DNA from: JASGCP01 sp965263285
Lineage (GTDB): Bacteria > Bacteroidota > Bacteroidia > Chitinophagales > Chitinophagaceae
NCBI GenBank assembly: GCA_965263285.1
Contig: CBDHHD010000016.1
Coordinates: forward strand, 1,922,001 to 1,986,000
Length of the DNA stretch: 64,000 nt
Reading direction: 5' to 3'
This document shows, in pieces, positions 46,147 to 55,196 of the stretch (its first letter is position 1; each line of letters starts with the position of its first letter). Position numbers and translations under genes: made by a program. Below the pieces are notes generated by a model, which saw nothing but the letters and a program-made list of their open reading frames with translations, had not been told where the DNA came from and did not search any database.

Positions 46147-46931
46147 TTGGCATTGCTGTTATTATCGCTACTATTTTTATTATTATCATACTTAATATAT
46201 TTGCTTAAGTTATTTTTATTTATAAAAGTGCATGCGTCTTGTAATCCTTTATTACAAGCTGATTGCATCCAATTAGCTGCTTTGGATAAATCTTTTTTAA
46301 CATGGTCGCCATAATAATACATAAGTCCAAGGTTATAAGCGGCATTAGCAATACCGTATGCGGCGGCTTGTTTGTACAGCAGAATGCATGTTGATATATC
46401 TTTTTTAAGAGGTGCCATGCCTTCTTGACACATTCGGGCTAAATCGTATATAGCTGATCCACTTCCATCTTTAGCGGCAAGTTGAAAATACTTAATGGCT
46501 GTTTTATGATTTTCTTCTACTTTGTCTCCTTGTAGGTACATAGTAGCTAATTTAAAAGCAGCGTATTTATTTTTGTTATTTGCAGCTTCATTAAGATAGA
46601 CTAATCCTTGATTTATATCCGTTTCAAATATAGTACCTGTTAAGTAATTAATGCCTAAGTAATATTGAGCATCATCATTTTTATTTTGAGCTGATTTTTT
46701 TATCCATTCTATTGATAAGGGCATATTAATGTTAGTTCCAAGTCCAAATCGATAGGCTAAGCCTAATGCGAATTGCCCCATGGAATTTCCTTCGTCTGCT
46801 GATTGTTTATACAAATTAAATGCTTGTACAAATTTTGGATCATTTCGATATTCACTAGAATCGTGTAGGGTAGATGCTATGCTGTGTGTAAAGAAAAATA
46901 TTAAAAATGTAAAGAGTATGGATGTTTTCAT
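46143..46931 (-). CDS. Sel1-like repeat (SLR) secreted protein
   Basis: The 262-residue protein has a signal peptide (MKTSILFTFLIFFFTHSIAS) and at least five Sel1/TPR-like repeats of ~36 residues, such as AQYYLGINYLTGTIFETDIN and AAYNLGLMYYYGDHVKKDLS. The C-terminal tail is Asn/Ser-rich. SLR proteins are scaffolds, often found in bacteria that live in eukaryotic hosts. Function is not assignable. It is convergent with the Omp85 gene. Confidence 0.88.
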   Translation of the reverse strand: MKTSILFTFLIFFFTHSIASTLHDSSEYRNDPKFVQAFNLYKQSADEGNSMGQFALGLAYRFGLGTNINMPLSIEWIKKSAQNKNDDAQYYLGINYLTGTIFETDINQGLVYLNEAANNKNKYAAFKLATMYLQGDKVEENHKTAIKYFQLAAKDGSGSAIYDLARMCQEGMAPLKKDISTCILLYKQAAAYGIANAAYNLGLMYYYGDHVKKDLSKAANWMQSACNKGLQDACTFINKNNLSKYIKYDNNKNSSDNNSNAN

Positions 46932-46964
46932 ATAATATTAAATTTATTAATGTGATAAAAACTA

Positions 46965-47849
46965 TTAAAATTGTTGTAAATTGAAATTCTTATAAGGTAT
47001 TTTTTTATAAGGTATTTTTTTTTGATTATTGATATTAATAGTTAATATTGTTTGAATATACTTTTGAAAAAAGTAAGTAAAAGGTCCACTGCCATAAGAA
47101 GGTCCTCCACCTGGCCCTTGATTACCAACGCTATTATCCACTTCCATATTGAATTGTATTGCTAAATTAATTGATTTGGTAAATAAGTATTGAGCAGCAA
47201 TAACGGCATTGTTTTCAACAAGAAAAGGAGCTCTGTTACCCAAAAAGATGTCATTCCCGGCAGTTATATAAAATGTTTTTGGAATAATAGTAGTATGATT
47301 AATAGGAACTGTAATGCCAATAAAAGGCCTAAATCTCCAATAGTCAAAAGGTTTTAAGCCAGCTGTTCTATTAACAAGATAATTAGCAAAAGCGTGGTCC
47401 AATTGAAAGCGGGTAGTTAAAAGCAAACGCTTACCAATAGGATTTGTTACGGAGATACCTAAGAATTGTCCTTGTTCTTGGTAAGCTAATGGTCTTGCAA
47501 AGGAGTAAGTATAAGGACTTTTTGAATTGTAATAATAGTTTTGATAATTCCAAGCACCTCCATAAAAAGATATATTATGTTTCCAACTATAGATGGCTTG
47601 CAAGACATATAGATCTGCAAAAACACCAGGAAAATTAGGAGCAAATCTTACTTGGTTGTAGCTAAATAAGTTCCACTTGTCGGTAATATGTAAACTTAAT
47701 GCTAAATCCCCAGTAGGAAATAATATAGGCGTGCTGGTACCATTTCCCCCCGGTCGTATAATTACATTATTACTTTGAGATAAACATAGATTAGATATGC
47801 AAGTTAAAAATATAAGAACAAAAACTTGCAATAAGTTTTTTTTATTCAT
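46965..47849 (-). CDS. Putative outer-membrane beta-barrel protein
   Basis: The 294-residue protein has a signal peptide (LLQVFVLIFLTCISNLCLS-Q). The rest shows alternating aromatic/hydrophobic strands typical of a beta-barrel, for example DKWNLFSYNQVRFAPNF and FYITAGNDIFLGN, and ends near a terminal strand (YIQTILTINI). A repeated KKIPYK occurs at the C-terminus. No family was recognised. It may be a porin or a DUF2490-like barrel, which is a guess. It lies upstream of the Sel1 gene on the same strand. Confidence 0.6.
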   Translation of the reverse strand: MNKKNLLQVFVLIFLTCISNLCLSQSNNVIIRPGGNGTSTPILFPTGDLALSLHITDKWNLFSYNQVRFAPNFPGVFADLYVLQAIYSWKHNISFYGGAWNYQNYYYNSKSPYTYSFARPLAYQEQGQFLGISVTNPIGKRLLLTTRFQLDHAFANYLVNRTAGLKPFDYWRFRPFIGITVPINHTTIIPKTFYITAGNDIFLGNRAPFLVENNAVIAAQYLFTKSINLAIQFNMEVDNSVGNQGPGGGPSYGSGPFTYFFQKYIQTILTININNQKKIPYKKIPYKNFNLQQF

Positions 47850-47911
47850 ATGTAATTAAATTAAATTGAACAAGCAACTAGAAATGTAAAATTATATATT
47901 TTTTTGTAATA

Positions 47912-47982
47912 GGCTACATCTTTTTTTCAGGTGCTAAAGCAATTACAATTATAATTGCTTTAGCACCTGAAAAAAAGATCTA
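47912..47982. repeat. Back-to-back terminal repeats forming a 28-bp perfect stem
   Basis: Arms 47918-47945 and 47952-47979 are perfectly inverted around a 6-nt loop. Each arm contains ATC, T7, CAGGTGCTAAAGC, i.e. a variant of the miniature-element terminal repeat; GGCTAC precedes the left arm. It looks like an element reduced to its two ends. It sits 3 bp after the metX stop, so it could also act as a transcription stop. Confidence 0.75.
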
Positions 47983-47985
47983 TCA

Positions 47986-49017
47986 TCAATTTGGGGTATT
48001 GGTTAAAAATTGACCTATGATTGTTTTTATACGAGCTGACTCTATAAGAAATCCATCATGTCCTGACATGGAATCGATGATGTGGAAGGTTGCATGAGGA
48101 ATGTGTTTGGCAAGAAATATCTGTTCTGATATAGGATATAATAGATCAGATGAGACACCCAAAACTAATGTTTTACATTTGATTTGATGTAATACTTCTG
48201 GTATGCTAGCGTTTCGATGGCTGGCAACATTATGTGAATCGATAGCTTTTGATAGATACCAATAAGAAAAAGCATTAAAACGATTATATAACTTTACTCC
48301 TTGATATATTTGATAATGGGTAACTTTAAAATTATCGTATATATCCATATCTGTTTCTGATTGTGTTTTTATATAAGAATCATAGCTACGGTAAGATAGT
48401 ACTGCCATAGCTCTTGCTACTTTCATTCCTTCCATGCCAGCATAAGGAGCATTTTCTTTCCAGGTAGGATCTAGTTCAATAGCCATTCGTTGTGTAGAGG
48501 AAAAGCCAATGCCCCAAGCAGAGTGCTTGGCGTTAGTATTGAGTAGCAATAGATGTTCAATTTGTATTTGCTGTTTGTCTAATACCCATTCCATACATTG
48601 ATGCCCTCCTAATGATGGCCCCATTAATAGATATATTTTTTCAATATGTAGATGAGCAGCTAATATCTGATGTGCTTTTACCATGTCGCGTACTGTAATA
48701 AGTGGGAAGGAATGATAATAAGGTTGCTGGGTAATAGGGTTGATAGATAAAGGACCCGTAGAACCATAACATCCTCCAATAATATTAGCACAGATAATAA
48801 AAAATTTTTTAGGAGAAATTGGACTTTCATCATTAAATATGTCTTGCCACCAACTCATTATATCACTACTACCTGTGAGTGCATGGCATACCCAAATTAC
48901 ATTATCTTTTTTTTCATTGAGTGTGCCAAAAGTATGATAGGTAATGTCTATTTGGGGAACGCTCCCCCCTCTTTCAAAAAAAAAGGAGCTTGAATAAGTA
49001 AAGAATTGCATACTCAT
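47986..49017 (-). CDS. metX: Homoserine O-acetyltransferase (alpha/beta hydrolase)
   Basis: The 343-residue protein has the MetX layout: HALTGSSDIMSWWQDIF oxyanion region, FFIICANIIGGCYGSTGP, nucleophile elbow LMGPSLGGHQCMEWVL (Ser135), catalytic Asp in SSDLLYPISEQ and His in SMSGHDGFLIE. The enzyme acetylates homoserine for methionine synthesis; specificity for acetyl or succinyl groups cannot be read for certain. ATG is at 49017; a second Met at residue 3 is also possible. Confidence 0.93.
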   Translation of the reverse strand: MSMQFFTYSSSFFFERGGSVPQIDITYHTFGTLNEKKDNVIWVCHALTGSSDIMSWWQDIFNDESPISPKKFFIICANIIGGCYGSTGPLSINPITQQPYYHSFPLITVRDMVKAHQILAAHLHIEKIYLLMGPSLGGHQCMEWVLDKQQIQIEHLLLLNTNAKHSAWGIGFSSTQRMAIELDPTWKENAPYAGMEGMKVARAMAVLSYRSYDSYIKTQSETDMDIYDNFKVTHYQIYQGVKLYNRFNAFSYWYLSKAIDSHNVASHRNASIPEVLHQIKCKTLVLGVSSDLLYPISEQIFLAKHIPHATFHIIDSMSGHDGFLIESARIKTIIGQFLTNTPN

Positions 49018-49043
49018 AGAGAAACAAAGATAAATTTTTTGTA

Positions 49044-49128
49044 CGAGTTGAAAAAAGATTTATAGTCAATAGATAGTTATATTTTAGATAGTTATATTTT
49101 TTCCTTTAGCACCTAAAAAAAGATAGAG
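49044..49128. repeat. Degenerate TIR fragments and a short tandem repeat
   Basis: GAGTTGAAAAAAGATTTATAG and, 50 bp later, TTTAGCACCTAAAAAAAGATAG resemble decayed terminal repeats. Between them a ~15-bp unit (AGATAGTTATATTTT) occurs twice in tandem. No coding content. Confidence 0.5.
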
Positions 49129-49143
49129 ATAGTTATGAATTGA

Positions 49144-49173
49144 TTTGATATTTTAAAATTACATGTATATTTG
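49144..49173 (+). promoter_or_regulatory. Bacteroidota promoter for the HhH protein gene
   Basis: TTTG at 49144-49147 and TATATTTG at 49166-49173 are separated by 18 bp, a good -33/-7 pair, 38 bp before the ATG at 49212. Confidence 0.7.
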
Positions 49174-49211
49174 CATAGCCAAAATTTACTTAATTAACCA
49201 AAACTAATTAT

Positions 49212-50051
49212 ATGAAGAAATATTTTATATATAATAAAAAAGAACAAGGAGCTTTATATATATTAATTGTAGTAACAATTTTTATTATCATAGTGCATCT
49301 TTTAATAGATCTATGGCAGTCTCGTTATATATTAAATGTACCCGTTGTCAATCAATTAGCAAGTCAAAAATATGATAGTGAGTGTACGAATAAACCACAA
49401 GCAAAACAGTTGTATATAGTAGGGCATTCGTTGTATTATTTTGATCCTAATCATTTGTCAGATAGTGAGTGGAAACAATTAGGTGTTCCAATGTATGTGA
49501 TAGGAAGAATAAACAAATATATATCCAAAGGCGGAAAGTTTTATCAACCTAAAGATATAAAAAAAATATATGGGTTTCCTCAATTATTAGCAGATCGCTT
49601 AATACCTTATGTGAAAATAGAGACTACACAAATCAAGAAAATGCCTGTTCGTATTGTGTTCCAATATGATATAAATACTGCTCAAGTGAATGATATTTTA
49701 AAATATATATATGGCAATTCGTTGCTTGCATATAGAATTGTTCATTATAGAGATTTGTTAGGGGGCTTCTATACAACATCGCAATTAAAAGAAGTATATG
49801 GCATGACGGATAGTTTATATAATCTTATTTGTAAGCATTTTAAAGTAGATATAAAATGTATTCATCCTATGCTAATACATAAAGAAAATAAAGATTTATG
49901 GAAGCACCCCTATATTAGAAAAATATTGCCATTTGTAAAGCGAGAAATGTATATGGATACTTTTCAAGTAAAGGATTTGTGTGCTAAGGGACATGTTTTA
50001 TTTGAGCGAATAGCTCCTTATGTTCAATTTGAATTGTCTATTAAAAATTAA
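49212..50051 (+). CDS. Membrane-anchored helix-hairpin-helix (ComEA-like) protein
   Basis: The 279-residue protein has one membrane segment (ALYILIVVTIFIIIVHLLI, residues 16-34), then repeated HhH units: PNHLSDSEWKQLGVPMYVIG, RINKYISKGGKFYQPKDIKK, DINTAQVNDILKYIYGN and RDLLGGFYTTSQLKEVYGM. The D(I/L)N-A and GGFYxxxxLKxVYGM patterns are characteristic of Bacteroidota ComEA-like proteins that bind DNA outside the membrane. A role in DNA uptake is plausible but not shown. Confidence 0.85.
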   Translation: MKKYFIYNKKEQGALYILIVVTIFIIIVHLLIDLWQSRYILNVPVVNQLASQKYDSECTNKPQAKQLYIVGHSLYYFDPNHLSDSEWKQLGVPMYVIGRINKYISKGGKFYQPKDIKKIYGFPQLLADRLIPYVKIETTQIKKMPVRIVFQYDINTAQVNDILKYIYGNSLLAYRIVHYRDLLGGFYTTSQLKEVYGMTDSLYNLICKHFKVDIKCIHPMLIHKENKDLWKHPYIRKILPFVKREMYMDTFQVKDLCAKGHVLFERIAPYVQFELSIKN

Positions 50052-50099
50052 TTTATTATGCTTGGCTAAAGGGTATTGTAAATAAATACTGTATAGTAT

Positions 50100-52811
50100 T
50101 TATACTTCTACTTCTATTAAAAAGAAATCTTTTGTTGTTAATTCAATTTCTTGAAAATATATAAAATGATTATCTTTGTTTGTATCTATATGTGTTAATG
50201 TCTTTGTTAATGAAGTATGGTTTCTTTTTAATGTTACTTGAGACATGTTGATAGACATAAAAAAGACAGTTGGAATTTGAAAGCAACTAATAGATAAAGA
50301 ACCATGAGCTATTAATAAGGAAATAGATATTTGTTTGTCTTTCTTCCATTGGTGTTTTATTTGTCCCCAACCTTTTGCAACAACAAATGCAGATTGAAAG
50401 TCTTCTGGATTTATTTTAGGGTAAAACCCTATTTGTTTTTTAGGGCCATGATACACAAATCCTGAAGCTGCTATAAACGATCCATAGCTTGCCATGGCTC
50501 TTGCATAGTGGTCGCTACATTCTATTTCATTGAAAGGATTTCTTTTAGATGCATTATATCTGTTATGTATAGCAGCTGTAACAGTCATAGAGGGGATTAC
50601 CATTCCTTCGGCCATTAAATGTGCTGCTACTTGATGCTCAAAACCTGTCATACATTCGTGAAAATACATAGCTGTCCATGAAACATTTCCATACGGATTG
50701 GTATCATTTTTAACATTTGCATCCATGACCATTCCTGCTTCTCCTGGAATTGCATACGGACGACCAATGCCTTCTTTTTTTAATAGAGGTCCTACATCTT
50801 TTTGAAAATTATATTGGAATAATATTTGTAGGGCGCTGCGTATTTTTTCAGTATCAAATAATTGTCCTAAATCAGCTTGCCAAGCCCAGCTTTGTCCTAA
50901 TACCTGATCTATTAAAGAGGTATTATACGAACCAAATTCTTTTTTCCCTTTAGTGGGATCGGGTAAGTGAATAAAATATTGGCCATTAAATAGTAGTTCG
51001 TTGAAAGTAGCTGTCCCAGTGCTAACAAAGGAAGCGCAATCGGTAGCGAATGTTTTATCATTCATATCAATTGCCATTTGTTCGGCAGCGGCTACGGCAG
51101 CAATACCTAAACTGCAAATCCATGATATCTTGCCATACCATTTGGCGTCTAATGTATTCATAAGAGGTGTATTGATAAGCCCGTCTTTGTCTTTGGCTAA
51201 TTTCATTAAAAACTGCGTTGCTAATTTTACTTTATCCCATATAGATGCTAAAAAAGTATTGTCTGTACTCATCTTATGAGATATATATGTTCTTAGTATA
51301 ATGCCCGACTGACCATCTACAGCCGGTTGTTTATCAAACTCAGCACGATACCAAATGCTTCCGTCAGGTTGAAAAGCAATGCCATAGTCTACCTGTTGTC
51401 GTGTTATTTTTTCAAGATGTGGGAATAGTCGACCAATGGCAAAAGCATATTCCCATACATGGGTACAAGTGCCAGGGCAACAGCCCACTCCTTCCCAAGC
51501 GTAGAAGCGTCCGGATTTAAATCGATGGCAAGTAGTAGTAGCTAAAGTAGAGATATTGCAAAGTGTTCTTTCTAAATACCACCAAGGTAATGAAGATTGA
51601 TACCAAGTGTCTTGCCAAAGACGAGTAGTTTCGGTAAGGTAATTGAATTTATTTACTATGTCAATGGCTACCTCTTTTGCATCGTTGAAATAGTTTTGAT
51701 AGTATCGCCCTTTATCTTCTGGATGGGGTAATCCTAAGTCTAGATTCTTAAAAAACCAAGCATAGATAAAATGATATGACTTTGATGTATTAGGTTGTAT
51801 AGTTTTTTTTATGGAGATAGCTCCTAATAGTTTTTTATCTATTTCTTTCTTTGCGATAGGTGGTGTGTGTGTAGTATGCGTAGTATTATTAGAATCATTT
51901 TGTAGAGAATAATTAAAGTCGGCAATGGGTATAGCATGGGGGTCTAATGAAGCAATAGTTAGATTTCCTACATCGGGTTTTTGCATGATATCTGTAGGTA
52001 TAGTTCCATCTTGTTTTTCGCAAGAGCTATACACGCCTGTTGTTGCTTGGCTCTTATAGGTTTTATTTACATAATAATAGGTTGTATTTTTTGCCGATAT
52101 AGGAGCTGTTTTGTTTTGAATAAATCCTATTACTTCTACTTCTATCTTTTCTTCGCTTATGTTTTCTATGTTAATGCTATAGATGGTGGCAGGATAGGAA
52201 GAGTGGTTTTCTTCTAATGGAATAAAGGGGGAGAATACATTTACTTTTACTTGAATAGGCAATTCTTTGCTTGTATAGTAGATAGTAGCTATAGGATAGG
52301 TAGCTTCAAAGGCGATCTCATCCCATTGTCCTTTTATTAGTTGTTTAGATATTTTGTTGCCACGATAGTGTATATGCAAAATAATGCCTTGATCAATAGG
52401 ACTAAGATTAGGTGAACTACTTAGAGAAGGTACGATATAGTTTGCCCCATCTCTTGAGTGAATATTTTTCCATTCTCCATAATTGACTACTTTAGGATCT
52501 ACGCCTTCTTGATTGGCATTGAATATATCCCATAGCCAAAGTCTACCATCCCCACTTAGATAAACAGTGCCTGAGAAAAAGCCACCTATGGGCATGCCGA
52601 TATATGCTAATTCATTTTTTGATTGATAGTAGGTGGTAGGCTTCCCTCTTTTTAAGAGATATTCTACAGGCATATCTAAAAAATCATTAGAATAAGATAT
52701 CCAATTTTCTTGTGGAATCATTTGTCGCATTATTATGCCTTTTAGCATTAAAGAGCCTGCAAATAGTATACTCGATTGTTTTATAAAATCTCTACGATTG
52801 GTTGTTGTCAT
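50100..52811 (-). CDS. GH116-family beta-glucosidase/glucosylceramidase-like enzyme
   Basis: The 903-residue protein begins with a twin-arginine-like leader (NRRDFIKQSSILFAGSLMLK) and an N-terminal beta-sandwich domain (YIGMPIGGFFSGTVYLSGDG, RLWLWDIFNANQEGV). The (alpha/alpha)6 domain follows, with WEGVGCCPGTCTHVWEYAFA, which includes the probable nucleophile Glu, RAEFDKQPAVDGQSG and DANVKNDTNPYGNVSWTAMY. This matches GH116 enzymes (GBA2-like), which hydrolyse beta-glucosides including glucosylceramide. It is exported, so the substrate is likely external. It is unusually large for this compact region. Whether it targets a eukaryotic glycolipid is speculation. Confidence 0.85.
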   Translation of the reverse strand: MTTTNRRDFIKQSSILFAGSLMLKGIIMRQMIPQENWISYSNDFLDMPVEYLLKRGKPTTYYQSKNELAYIGMPIGGFFSGTVYLSGDGRLWLWDIFNANQEGVDPKVVNYGEWKNIHSRDGANYIVPSLSSSPNLSPIDQGIILHIHYRGNKISKQLIKGQWDEIAFEATYPIATIYYTSKELPIQVKVNVFSPFIPLEENHSSYPATIYSINIENISEEKIEVEVIGFIQNKTAPISAKNTTYYYVNKTYKSQATTGVYSSCEKQDGTIPTDIMQKPDVGNLTIASLDPHAIPIADFNYSLQNDSNNTTHTTHTPPIAKKEIDKKLLGAISIKKTIQPNTSKSYHFIYAWFFKNLDLGLPHPEDKGRYYQNYFNDAKEVAIDIVNKFNYLTETTRLWQDTWYQSSLPWWYLERTLCNISTLATTTCHRFKSGRFYAWEGVGCCPGTCTHVWEYAFAIGRLFPHLEKITRQQVDYGIAFQPDGSIWYRAEFDKQPAVDGQSGIILRTYISHKMSTDNTFLASIWDKVKLATQFLMKLAKDKDGLINTPLMNTLDAKWYGKISWICSLGIAAVAAAEQMAIDMNDKTFATDCASFVSTGTATFNELLFNGQYFIHLPDPTKGKKEFGSYNTSLIDQVLGQSWAWQADLGQLFDTEKIRSALQILFQYNFQKDVGPLLKKEGIGRPYAIPGEAGMVMDANVKNDTNPYGNVSWTAMYFHECMTGFEHQVAAHLMAEGMVIPSMTVTAAIHNRYNASKRNPFNEIECSDHYARAMASYGSFIAASGFVYHGPKKQIGFYPKINPEDFQSAFVVAKGWGQIKHQWKKDKQISISLLIAHGSLSISCFQIPTVFFMSINMSQVTLKRNHTSLTKTLTHIDTNKDNHFIYFQEIELTTKDFFLIEVEV

Positions 52812-52937
52812 TGTTTAAAAATTTAACAAGTGTATAAAAGCAATGTTTTAGATGGCTAACTTAATTCGTTTTGGCATAATGGACAAATTAAATTAAATTA
52901 TTTTTTTGTTTATTGCTTTTTTTACATAATTTTTTAT

Positions 52938-53267
52938 GGTTACCTCTTTTTTTGAGGTGCTGGGGGTATTTGTGTTTTTTTGTAATGACTCAGGTATAGG
53001 TTCATCATTTATTTTTTATATTCTTTTCTTTCTTTTGTCTTGATACAAAAGAAAGAAACAAAGAAAAAATAAAGTCTGCAGATAAAGAGCTACAAAACTA
53101 CGGCTCGCTACGCTAGCGAGAATGAAGGGGGGAGCTGGTCGCTTCGCTCACCTCGTTTTGTAACGCTCTTTATCTGAGGGCAGTCCTCATCAGATATTTC
53201 CTATTATTTCCATGTTTATATTTGTTTAATAATCCATGCTTCCAGCACCTCAAAAAAAGGCGTAGCA
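52938..53267 (+). mobile_element. Miniature element copy E, internally deleted
   Basis: A 330-bp copy. The left end is GGTTACCTC, T-run, GAGGTGCTGG and the right end is CCAGCACCTC, A-run, GGCGTAGCA. The central 20-bp stem and its arms are missing: GCGAGAATGAAGGGGGG joins directly to AGCTGGTCGC. The remaining parts match the other copies. It lies between the GH116 gene and the hscA-like gene. Confidence 0.85.
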
Positions 53268-53346
53268 CGAAATTTATTATATATAGTATTGGGAGAAAGA
53301 ATTTAGTCCGATTTATCTTATATCTTCATAACAAAATAATAATCTT

Positions 53347-53354
53347 TAATTTTG
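53347..53354 (+). promoter_or_regulatory. -7 box (TAATTTTG) of the HscA-like gene
   Basis: TAATTTTG followed by CA lies 14 bp before the ATG and matches TAnnTTTG. No -33 TTTG is apparent. Confidence 0.45.
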
Positions 53355-53367
53355 CATTTAAAAATAT

Positions 53368-55194
53368 ATGCCTAAAATTCCTATTCACATATCTACGGGT
53401 ACTATTCAGCCTAAAGAAATAATTGTAGGCATTGATTTAGGTACTACGAATAGTTTAATTGCCATTATTCATCCAGCTACACAGCAACCTATTGTACTAA
53501 AAGAGCATGATAAAAGTAATCTGGTGCCTAGTATTATTCATTTCGATACACAAGGTACTATTACAGTAGGAGAGAAGGCAAAAGAATTTTTAGTATATGA
53601 TCCTAAACGAACTATCTTTTCTGTTAAACGGTTATTAGGAAAACGATATAAAGATATGGTAGCACAAAAGCGATATTTTGATTATGATATAATAAATAAT
53701 GAAAAAGATGCATTAGTAAAAGTGTGTATAGATGGTAAATTTTATAGTCCTATTGAATTATCAAGTATGATTTTAAAAGAGTTAAAAGATAGGGCAGAGC
53801 ATATTCTTAAAATACCCATTCAAAAGGCGGTTATTACCGTACCCGCTTATTTTAATGATGCACAACGGCAAGCTACAAAAGACGCAGGTAAGATAGCTGG
53901 TTTAGATGTGCTTCGAATTATAAATGAGCCTACAGCAGCCAGCCTATCTTATGGATGGGATCAGCAAGCCGAAGATGATAAAATAATTGCCGTATATGAT
54001 TTAGGGGGAGGTACTTTTGATGTGTCTATCTTACATTTACATCAAGGTATTTTTGAAGTCTTAAGCACACATGGAGATACCTTTTTAGGGGGAGATGATA
54101 TTGACCAATTAATTATAGAAGAGTGGATAAGGGATAAAAAAGATATATCTACCGTTGATAGAAATAAATACAGATGGCAAGCTGAGCAAGTTAAAAAACA
54201 GCTTTCTATACAAGAGTTTGCTAAGGTAGATGACTGCTCGCTTACACGAGACAAGTTAGTGCAGTTGATGTTACCTTTAGTTGAAAAAACAATTCATTGT
54301 TGTAAGCAAGCAATTAAAGATGCACATTTGTCGATACAAGACATTCATGAAGTAGTAATGGTAGGAGGGAGTACGCGTATTCCTTATATTAAAAAGTGTG
54401 TGAGTGATTTTTTCTGTCAGCCCGTACATGATGAAATTAATCCCGATGAGGCTGTAGCTTTAGGTGCTGCTATTCAAGCGCATATATTGGCAGGTAATGA
54501 AACAGATACTTTGCTATTGGATATTACTCCATTGAGTTTAGGTTTAGAGACTTTTGGTGGATTGATGGATGTATTAATTCCTAGAAATAGTAAGATACCT
54601 GCTAAGGTGTCGAGACAATATACTACGCAAAGAGATGGGCAAACAAGCATGAGTATTACTATCTTTCAGGGGGAGCGAGATTTGGTAGCTGATAATCGTA
54701 AGTTGGCATCTTTTAACTTACAAGGACTTCCGCAGATGCCAGCGGGATTGCCGAAAGTAGAAATTAGTTTTTTAATTAATGCAGATGGTATTCTTACCGT
54801 AACGGCAAAAGAATTGCGTAGTGGTGTGTCGCAAAGTATTGAAGTGATTCCTCAGCAAGGGTTAGATGATGAACAAGTAGAGAAAATGCTTATGGAGAGT
54901 ATTATGCATGCGCAAACAGACATGAAAAATCGTTCTATTATCGAAGCAGAAACAGAAGCAAGTCAATTGATACAGCTAACAGATAAATTTTTACAAAAGC
55001 ATATATCTATTATTTCAAAAGAAGAATATAGTAAGGCAATGCAAGCACTTGAAGCCTTAAAGCAAGTATGTTATTCAAAAGATAAAGATGTGATTCATCA
55101 ACATATTGAAGCATTAAATTTTGCTACTCGTCCTTTTGCAGAAAGAGTGATGAATGATGCAGTGAAAGAGCAATTAAGAGGTAAAACAATATAA
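53368..55194 (+). CDS. Hsp70-family chaperone, HscA-like
   Basis: The 608-residue protein has all Hsp70 ATPase motifs: GIDLGTTNSLIAI (about residue 21), VPAYFNDAQRQATKDAGKIA, NEPTAASLSYG, YDLGGGTFDVSIL and VMVGGSTRIPYIKK. The substrate-binding domain has LLLDITPLSLGLETFGGLM. The length (~610), the N-terminal extension before the ATPase domain and the shorter C-terminal lid without the acidic/EEVD-like tail are more like HscA than DnaK. HscA helps transfer Fe-S clusters from IscU. No isc or suf gene is next to it, so the assignment is moderate. Confidence 0.85.
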   Translation: MPKIPIHISTGTIQPKEIIVGIDLGTTNSLIAIIHPATQQPIVLKEHDKSNLVPSIIHFDTQGTITVGEKAKEFLVYDPKRTIFSVKRLLGKRYKDMVAQKRYFDYDIINNEKDALVKVCIDGKFYSPIELSSMILKELKDRAEHILKIPIQKAVITVPAYFNDAQRQATKDAGKIAGLDVLRIINEPTAASLSYGWDQQAEDDKIIAVYDLGGGTFDVSILHLHQGIFEVLSTHGDTFLGGDDIDQLIIEEWIRDKKDISTVDRNKYRWQAEQVKKQLSIQEFAKVDDCSLTRDKLVQLMLPLVEKTIHCCKQAIKDAHLSIQDIHEVVMVGGSTRIPYIKKCVSDFFCQPVHDEINPDEAVALGAAIQAHILAGNETDTLLLDITPLSLGLETFGGLMDVLIPRNSKIPAKVSRQYTTQRDGQTSMSITIFQGERDLVADNRKLASFNLQGLPQMPAGLPKVEISFLINADGILTVTAKELRSGVSQSIEVIPQQGLDDEQVEKMLMESIMHAQTDMKNRSIIEAETEASQLIQLTDKFLQKHISIISKEEYSKAMQALEALKQVCYSKDKDVIHQHIEALNFATRPFAERVMNDAVKEQLRGKTI

Positions 55195-55196
55195 TT

